This document shows positions 33,854 through 37,815 of a stretch of DNA of 37,815 nt, one piece after another. The translations under genes and the position numbers were made by a program. The stretch is from an uncultured beta proteobacterium (GTDB lineage: Bacteria > Pseudomonadota > Gammaproteobacteria > Burkholderiales > Burkholderiaceae), in the NCBI GenBank assembly GCA_903871735.1, contig CAIQHU010000056.1, positions 1 to 37,815 on the forward strand, given 5' to 3'. Under the pieces are notes generated by a model, which was not told the origin of the DNA, did no database searches, and saw only the letters and a program-made list of their open reading frames with translations. How positions within the stretch are numbered: position 1 is the stretch's first letter; each line of letters opens with the position of its first letter.

Positions 33854-34153
33854 ATGATTTTTGCATTTCACTTAATTGACAAGCCTGGCGCATTAGAACA
33901 GCGTGTTGCACTGCGACCTCTTCATAAGGAGTACTTGTCTCAAGTTGGCCAGGATGTTGCTTTTGCAGGGCCACTGACTAGCGATGATGGCCAAACTATG
34001 GTTGGTAGTTTATTAGTGATCGATTTTCCCAATCGGGATGCTGCCCATGCTTGGATTAAGGAGGAGCCTTTTACGAAAGCCGGAGTTTATGCCAGCGTCA
34101 GTATTTATCCCTTTGAAAATTTATGGCCGCAGAAGAAAGGTTTTCCGAAGTAG
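33854..34153 (+). CDS. YciI-like (YCII-domain) protein
   Basis: A 99-residue single-domain protein with the YCII pattern: FAFHLIDKPGALEQRVALRPLHKEYL with a conserved His (His24), VAFAGPLTSDDG, GSLLVIDFPNRDAAHAWIKEEPFTKAGVYASVSIYPF (parts SLLVIDFPNRDAA and DPF-like EEPFTKAGVY). Some relatives act as lyases or dehydrochlorinases in aromatic breakdown, and many have no known role. It begins 24 bases after the VOC gene and has GAGGGGATGAG just before its ATG. Its position between a ring-cleavage-like enzyme and FAH hydrolases suggests action on a pathway intermediate. Confidence 0.85.
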   Translation: MIFAFHLIDKPGALEQRVALRPLHKEYLSQVGQDVAFAGPLTSDDGQTMVGSLLVIDFPNRDAAHAWIKEEPFTKAGVYASVSIYPFENLWPQKKGFPK

Positions 34154-34272
34154 CAGAATTTTTTAGCCTATTTTTGAAATTGTTTGGCGTTTTTTTGAAT
34201 TGAAGTAGATTACCCACTTCTGCTTTTGAACTATCTTGTGGGTTGTAGTATTTAATTAATGAAGGAATCAAG

Positions 34273-35130
34273 ATGAGATTATTGCGTTTCAAAACTCCTG
34301 ATGGTCATCCAGCGCTTGGCGCTCGGGTTGATGATGAAGTAATTAACTTGACTGAACTTGGGCTCCCTGGAACATTAGATGAGTTATTACGGCATGGTGC
34401 ATCAGGCATGGCATCTGTAACCGCAGCTATTGCTAAAGCAACCAAGCGAATCCCCCTTAAAAATGTGCAATTAATGGCACCTTTGCATAATCCTCATAAA
34501 GCCTTTGCAATTGGTTTGAATTATCTCGACCACGCCCATGAGGGTAATTTTGATCCTCCTAAGCAGCCGGTATTATTTCATCGATATCCCACATCTTGGG
34601 TGCCACATGGCGTAGCGATTGAAAGACCGAAGGCTTCGATAGAATTTGATTATGAAGGCGAAATTGTTGCAATTATTGGCAAGGGCGGTAAGTATATTAC
34701 GAAAGAAAAAGCCCTCGATCACGTCGCAGGCTATAGCTTATTTAATGATGGTTCGATTCGTGATTTTCAATTTCGTTCTAGTCAGTGGATGTGGGGTAAG
34801 AATTTTGACCGCAGTGGTGGTTTTGGTCCAGAGTTTATTTCAGCCGATGAATTACCTCGAGGGGCTGTTGGCTTAAATATTGAAACGCGTTTAAATGGCC
34901 AAGTTATGCAAAAGGCTAATACGCGCGACATGATTTTCGACATTGTCACCTTAATCGTAGCTTGTTCTGAGGGCATGGAATTGCATCCTGGCGATATGAT
35001 TATTACTGGCACACCAGCTGGTGTTGGCTTTGCACGTAAACCGCCCGTTTTTATGAAGGCTGGTGATATTTGTGAAGTTGAGGTAGAGGGCATGGGCATT
35101 TTAAGTAACCCAGTCATTGACGAAGTTTAA
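34273..35130 (+). CDS. Fumarylacetoacetate hydrolase-family protein (first of tandem pair)
   Basis: A 285-residue metal-dependent FAH-family enzyme. A small N-terminal domain (1-65) precedes the FAH core. The core has AIGLNYLDHAHEGN, the metal ligands Glu128 and Glu130 (FDYEGEIVAIIGK) with Asp159 (LFNDGSIRDFQ), GKNFDRSGGFGP, and the C-terminal TGTPAGVGFARKPP. The family hydrolyses or decarboxylates 2,4-dioxo acids such as fumarylpyruvate, acylpyruvates and meta-cleavage products. GAAGGA precedes ATG at 34273. A paralogue lies 50 bases downstream, across a strong hairpin. Confidence 0.9.
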   Translation: MRLLRFKTPDGHPALGARVDDEVINLTELGLPGTLDELLRHGASGMASVTAAIAKATKRIPLKNVQLMAPLHNPHKAFAIGLNYLDHAHEGNFDPPKQPVLFHRYPTSWVPHGVAIERPKASIEFDYEGEIVAIIGKGGKYITKEKALDHVAGYSLFNDGSIRDFQFRSSQWMWGKNFDRSGGFGPEFISADELPRGAVGLNIETRLNGQVMQKANTRDMIFDIVTLIVACSEGMELHPGDMIITGTPAGVGFARKPPVFMKAGDICEVEVEGMGILSNPVIDEV

Positions 35131-35139
35131 CGCGAAGTG

Positions 35140-35162
35140 CTTGGGCCTTTGATAGGCCCAAG
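35140..35162. repeat. Strong stem-loop between the tandem FAH genes
   Basis: CTTGGGCCT (35140-35148) and AGGCCCAAG (35154-35162) form a perfect nine-pair GC-rich stem with a TTGAT loop, starting nine bases after the first FAH stop. No T-run follows on either strand, so it is more likely an mRNA-processing or stability element, or a partial block, than a classical terminator. The next ATG is 18 bases on. Confidence 0.7.
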
Positions 35163-35180
35163 AATAAATTAGATCCTATT

Positions 35181-36056
35181 ATGAGAATTTTTACATTTGA
35201 AAAAGCTGGTAAACCGACACTGGGTGTATTGCGTTCGGTGGCAGCAGAGCAGTACATTGATTTAGAGCTAGCTGGTTATGCACATGCGCATGATCTGTCC
35301 CAATTATTGGCCCAGCCTAATTGGCAAGATCAGATAGGGACCATTTTAGAAGAGCATCCCATCCATGCTGTTCAATCGATGGCTGGCGTCAAATTTTTAC
35401 CATTAATCCCCAATCCAGGAAAAATTATTTGCGTTGGTTTGAATTATGCTGATCATGCCAAAGAGGGTGGCCATGCAATTCCTGATCACCCCAGTTTCTT
35501 TTTGCGGGTGAATTCTTCACAAGTTGCGCATCAACAACCAATGCGTGTTCCAAAGGCTTCTTCTAAACTAGATTATGAAGCCGAATTAGCTGTAGTAATT
35601 GGCAAGACGGCGCGTCATTTGACTGCTGAAAATGCTCTTGATTGTGTTGCTGGATATTCTTGTTATAACGATGGCTCAATTCGTGATTACCAGCGTAAGG
35701 GAACGCAGTGGACTTTGGGCAAGAATTTTGATCTCACAGGAAGTTTTGGGCCATGGTTAGTTAGCGCTGACGAGTTGCCTAAAGGTGCGCATGGTTTGAA
35801 AGTACAAACGCGCCTAAACGGTCAATTGTTACAAGATGGTAATACTGCCGATTTTTTATTTAGTGTTGCGCAGGTATTAGTGATTATGTCTGAGGTTATG
35901 ACACTAGAGCCTGGGGACGTGATCATTACTGGCACGCCAGCGGGAGTTGGTTACGCTAGAAAGCCACCGATCTTTATGAAAGCTGGGGATATTTGTGAGG
36001 TTGAAGTAGAAGGGGTAGGAATTTTACTCAACACGATTGCTAACGAAGTTAGTTAA
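35181..36056 (+). CDS. Fumarylacetoacetate hydrolase-family protein (second of tandem pair)
   Basis: A 291-residue paralogue of the preceding gene. It has ICVGLNYADHAKEGG, metal ligands Glu133 and Glu135 (DYEAELAVVIGK) with Asp164 (YNDGSIRDYQ), GKNFDLTGSFGP and TGTPAGVGYARKPP. The C-terminal 40 residues are nearly identical to those of the first copy, whereas the N-terminal domains differ clearly. This suggests an old duplication with conserved catalytic core and changed substrate entry. The pair may carry out successive steps, as HpaG-type decarboxylase/isomerase halves do, or act on different substrates. No strong ribosome site precedes ATG at 35181. Confidence 0.9.
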   Translation: MRIFTFEKAGKPTLGVLRSVAAEQYIDLELAGYAHAHDLSQLLAQPNWQDQIGTILEEHPIHAVQSMAGVKFLPLIPNPGKIICVGLNYADHAKEGGHAIPDHPSFFLRVNSSQVAHQQPMRVPKASSKLDYEAELAVVIGKTARHLTAENALDCVAGYSCYNDGSIRDYQRKGTQWTLGKNFDLTGSFGPWLVSADELPKGAHGLKVQTRLNGQLLQDGNTADFLFSVAQVLVIMSEVMTLEPGDVIITGTPAGVGYARKPPIFMKAGDICEVEVEGVGILLNTIANEVS

Positions 36057-36144
36057 CTTGATAGTCATTCATACACATTGAATGCGTATGGTTGGTAAAT
36101 TTTATTTCGAATTTTTTTGAATCATTGAGTGTATTGGAGAATAT

Positions 36145-36900
36145 ATGTCATCAGTTCTAAAGTCAGAATATGCGCCGCTACCAAAAGGTAAGGCTTTAAT
36201 CCAGTTGTACTCTTGGGCTACGCCCAATGGCCATAAGATTCACATTATGCTTGAGGAGTGTGGATTTGTATTGGGAAAGGACTGGGATTTACATGCGATT
36301 GATATTGGTAAGGGTGAGCAATTTAATCCAGAGTTTTTAGCGATTAGCCCCAATAATAAGATTCCGGTATTGACCGATCGGGCTGGCCCAGGAGGTAAGC
36401 CAATTAGCCTATTTGAATCGGGTGCAATGCTTATGTATCTGGCTGGCAAGACTGGGAAATTTTTACCGGATAGCACTTATGATAAGTATAAGGTACTGGA
36501 ATGGCTCATGTTTCAGATGGGTGGCGTTGGTCCAATGCTTGGACAAACGCATCATTTCCGTTTATATGCACCCGTTAAAATTGAGTATGCGATTGATCGT
36601 TACTCGAATGAAACCAAACGTTTGTATGGTGTCATCGATAAACAATTATCGACGCATCGCTATATTGCTGGTAAGAAGTATTCGATTGCCGATATTGCTA
36701 TTTTTCCGTGGTTAAGAAATTGGAAAAATCAGGGTATTGAGATTACGGATTTCCCGCATTTGCATGCGTGGTTTAATGGGATTAGTGAGCGTCCTGCGGT
36801 AATTCGCGCGGTTGAGATGTTAACTAGTCTACGTAAACCATTGCACGATGACAAGGCACGCGAAATATTATTTGGTAAAACGCAGTACACCAAAAAATAG
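36145..36900 (+). CDS. Glutathione S-transferase, nu-class (YfcG/YghU/Ure2p-like)
   Basis: A 251-residue GST. The thioredoxin-like N-terminal domain has QLYSWATPNGHKIHIMLEE (parts YSWATPNGHKI), FLAISPNNKIPVLTD with the cis-proline, and FESGAMLMYLA, the glutathione-binding Glu-Ser. The helical domain has MFQMGGVGPMLGQTHHF (parts QMGGVGPMLGQ) and YSIADIAIFPWLR. TPNG and GGxGPMxGQ mark the YghU/YfcG-like nu class, which has disulfide reductase or peroxidase activity. In a degradation cluster a glutathione-dependent isomerase or ring-opening role is also possible. GGAG lies before ATG at 36145, and an intrinsic terminator follows the stop. Confidence 0.9.
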   Translation: MSSVLKSEYAPLPKGKALIQLYSWATPNGHKIHIMLEECGFVLGKDWDLHAIDIGKGEQFNPEFLAISPNNKIPVLTDRAGPGGKPISLFESGAMLMYLAGKTGKFLPDSTYDKYKVLEWLMFQMGGVGPMLGQTHHFRLYAPVKIEYAIDRYSNETKRLYGVIDKQLSTHRYIAGKKYSIADIAIFPWLRNWKNQGIEITDFPHLHAWFNGISERPAVIRAVEMLTSLRKPLHDDKAREILFGKTQYTKK

Positions 36901-36910
36901 TTTGTTTATT

Positions 36911-36949
36911 AGCAGCTTCTTGATTCAGGTGATAAGGGCTGCTTTTTTA
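36911..36949 (+). terminator. Intrinsic terminator after the GST gene
   Basis: AGCAGC (36911-36916) pairs with GCTGCT (36938-36943), followed by TTTTTTA. It closes the catabolic cluster and lies just seven bases before the next start codon. Confidence 0.7.
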
Positions 36950-36955
36950 TAACCA

Positions 36956-37815
36956 ATGACAACGTCTTTTGATCAGATCATTGATCGCTCGCAAACGCAA
37001 TCAGTGCGGTGGAGTTCTCATCCCAAGGAAGTAATACCTTTGTGGGTGGCTGATATGGACTTTGCATGCCCACCATGCATTCAAGATGCTCTGCATCAGC
37101 GGATCGAGCATGGTATTTATGGGTATACCAAAGCTAGTGAGCATGTGCGCGAAGCAATTATTGCATATCTTCAAAGGCGTTATCAATGGCAGATATTGCC
37201 AGAATGGCTGGTTTTTTTACCTAGCGTTGTGACAGGTCTGTATCTCATTCCAAGTCTTTTTTTAGAAACGCATGAGCAGGCTTTGATTCCAAGTCCTGCT
37301 TATCATCACTTTCAGATGGGGTTAGAGCAGAGTACAAGATCTTTTGTGAAATATCACTTTACAGAGCAATCAGGACGGTGGGCAATTGATTATGACGAAT
37401 TAGAAACGCTTGTTACTTCGCAGACAAAGTTACTGATGCTTTGCAATCCCCACAATCCTGGGGGTACAGTATTTCGGAAGGATGAGTTAGAAAAGCTTGG
37501 TAGTTTTGCAGTTCGGAATAATTTGATGATTTGTTCGGACGAAATCCACGCAGATTTAATTTTAGATACCGATAAGTCGCATCTGCCGATTGCTAGTCTT
37601 ACCAGAGAGATTGGTGAGAGAACCATCACGCTGATGTCGCTCAACAAGGCGTTTAATTTTCCAGGTATTGGTTTAGCATGGGCAGTAGTTCCTAATCAGA
37701 CAATGCGTCAAAAGATCCAGCAACCTTTACATGGACTCATACCATCTCCTAATTTATTGGCTTATGAAGCCACATTAGCAGCGATTACGGCTGGTCAGAC
37801 TTGGCATACTGAATT
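36956..37815 (+). CDS. PLP-dependent aminotransferase/C-S lyase, MalY/PatB type (truncated by window edge)
   Basis: The first 286 residues of a class I/II PLP enzyme that continues beyond the window. The N-terminus FDQIIDRSQTQSVRW with VIPLWVADMDFACPP is typical of MalY/PatB cystathionine beta-lyases. NPHNPGGTVF, SDEIHADLI and SLNKAFNFPG, with Lys231 as the PLP lysine, are all present and in order. Such enzymes cleave cystathionine or other cysteine S-conjugates to a thiol, pyruvate and ammonia. ATG at 36956 fits the family start but has no ribosome site and follows a terminator within seven bases. Its place after a GST gene is suggestive, since GSTs can make S-conjugates. Confidence 0.85.
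   Translation, partial: MTTSFDQIIDRSQTQSVRWSSHPKEVIPLWVADMDFACPPCIQDALHQRIEHGIYGYTKASEHVREAIIAYLQRRYQWQILPEWLVFLPSVVTGLYLIPSLFLETHEQALIPSPAYHHFQMGLEQSTRSFVKYHFTEQSGRWAIDYDELETLVTSQTKLLMLCNPHNPGGTVFRKDELEKLGSFAVRNNLMICSDEIHADLILDTDKSHLPIASLTREIGERTITLMSLNKAFNFPGIGLAWAVVPNQTMRQKIQQPLHGLIPSPNLLAYEATLAAITAGQTWHTE

Noticed and set aside
34782..35117. 111-codon minus-strand frame opposite the first FAH gene
   Set aside because: It is a shadow of the conserved FAH C-terminus; its proline- and serine-rich translation is typical of antisense frames.
1..37815. CRISPR array, insertion sequence, prophage or toxin-antitoxin pair
   Set aside because: No regularly spaced repeats, transposase or integrase motifs, phage structural genes or paired small toxin-like genes were seen on either strand.

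Overview
The window reads as a piece of a bacterial chromosome from a low-GC betaproteobacterium of the order Burkholderiales, most like Polynucleobacter. This is inferred from gene content: a Bug/TctC periplasmic receptor, a TAXI-TRAP transporter, a complete liv-type ABC operon, small tightly packed genomic units, and AT-rich codon use throughout. No insertion sequence, integrase, prophage gene, CRISPR array or replication origin was seen. The DNA looks like ordinary chromosome with metabolic and transport accessory genes.

Layout. Positions 1-816 hold the tail of an unknown gene and a secreted unknown protein in one unit. Positions 873-2819 (minus) hold a compact unit of four small membrane proteins around an MFS transporter. 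A ketopantoate reductase-like gene (3070-4077) follows, then a cobalamin riboswitch (about 4273-4450) in front of a BtuB-type outer-membrane receptor (4545-6407). A minus-strand tRNA-Ser(CGA) with its own terminator separates this from an aspartate-consuming group: nadB (+), nadA (-) and panD (+). Next come a Bug receptor and a CocE/NonD-type hydrolase, then convergent pgi. A second tRNA, tRNA-Ser(TGA), has a good sigma70-type promoter and lies directly in front of an Old Yellow Enzyme gene. Two minus-strand genes follow (MFS exporter; aldo/keto reductase with an altered catalytic tetrad).

An enoyl-CoA hydratase (18618-19418) converges on a five-gene branched-chain-amino-acid-type ABC operon (livF-G-M-H-K, 19501-24031, minus). 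Then come a kynurenine-formamidase-like hydrolase, an MFS transporter and a SulP anion transporter.

The right third (28644-36900) is a same-strand set that looks like a small catabolic locus: a DHDPS-family aldolase, a TAXI receptor plus fused TRAP permease, a two-domain extradiol-dioxygenase-like VOC protein, a YciI-like protein, two tandem FAH-family hydrolases and a nu-class-like GST, closed by an intrinsic terminator. By family logic it could import an organic acid or aromatic compound, cleave a ring, isomerise and hydrolyse the product, and release a 2-oxo acid. The substrate cannot be read from sequence. The window ends inside a MalY/PatB-type PLP enzyme.

Overall the window is dominated by uptake (three MFS, liv ABC, TRAP, SulP, a TonB receptor, a Bug receptor) and small-molecule turnover. 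The most unusual items are the putative ring-cleavage/TRAP cluster, the Asp-to-Val change in the aldo/keto reductase, the coupled small-membrane-protein unit, and the competing hairpins behind the cobalamin riboswitch.
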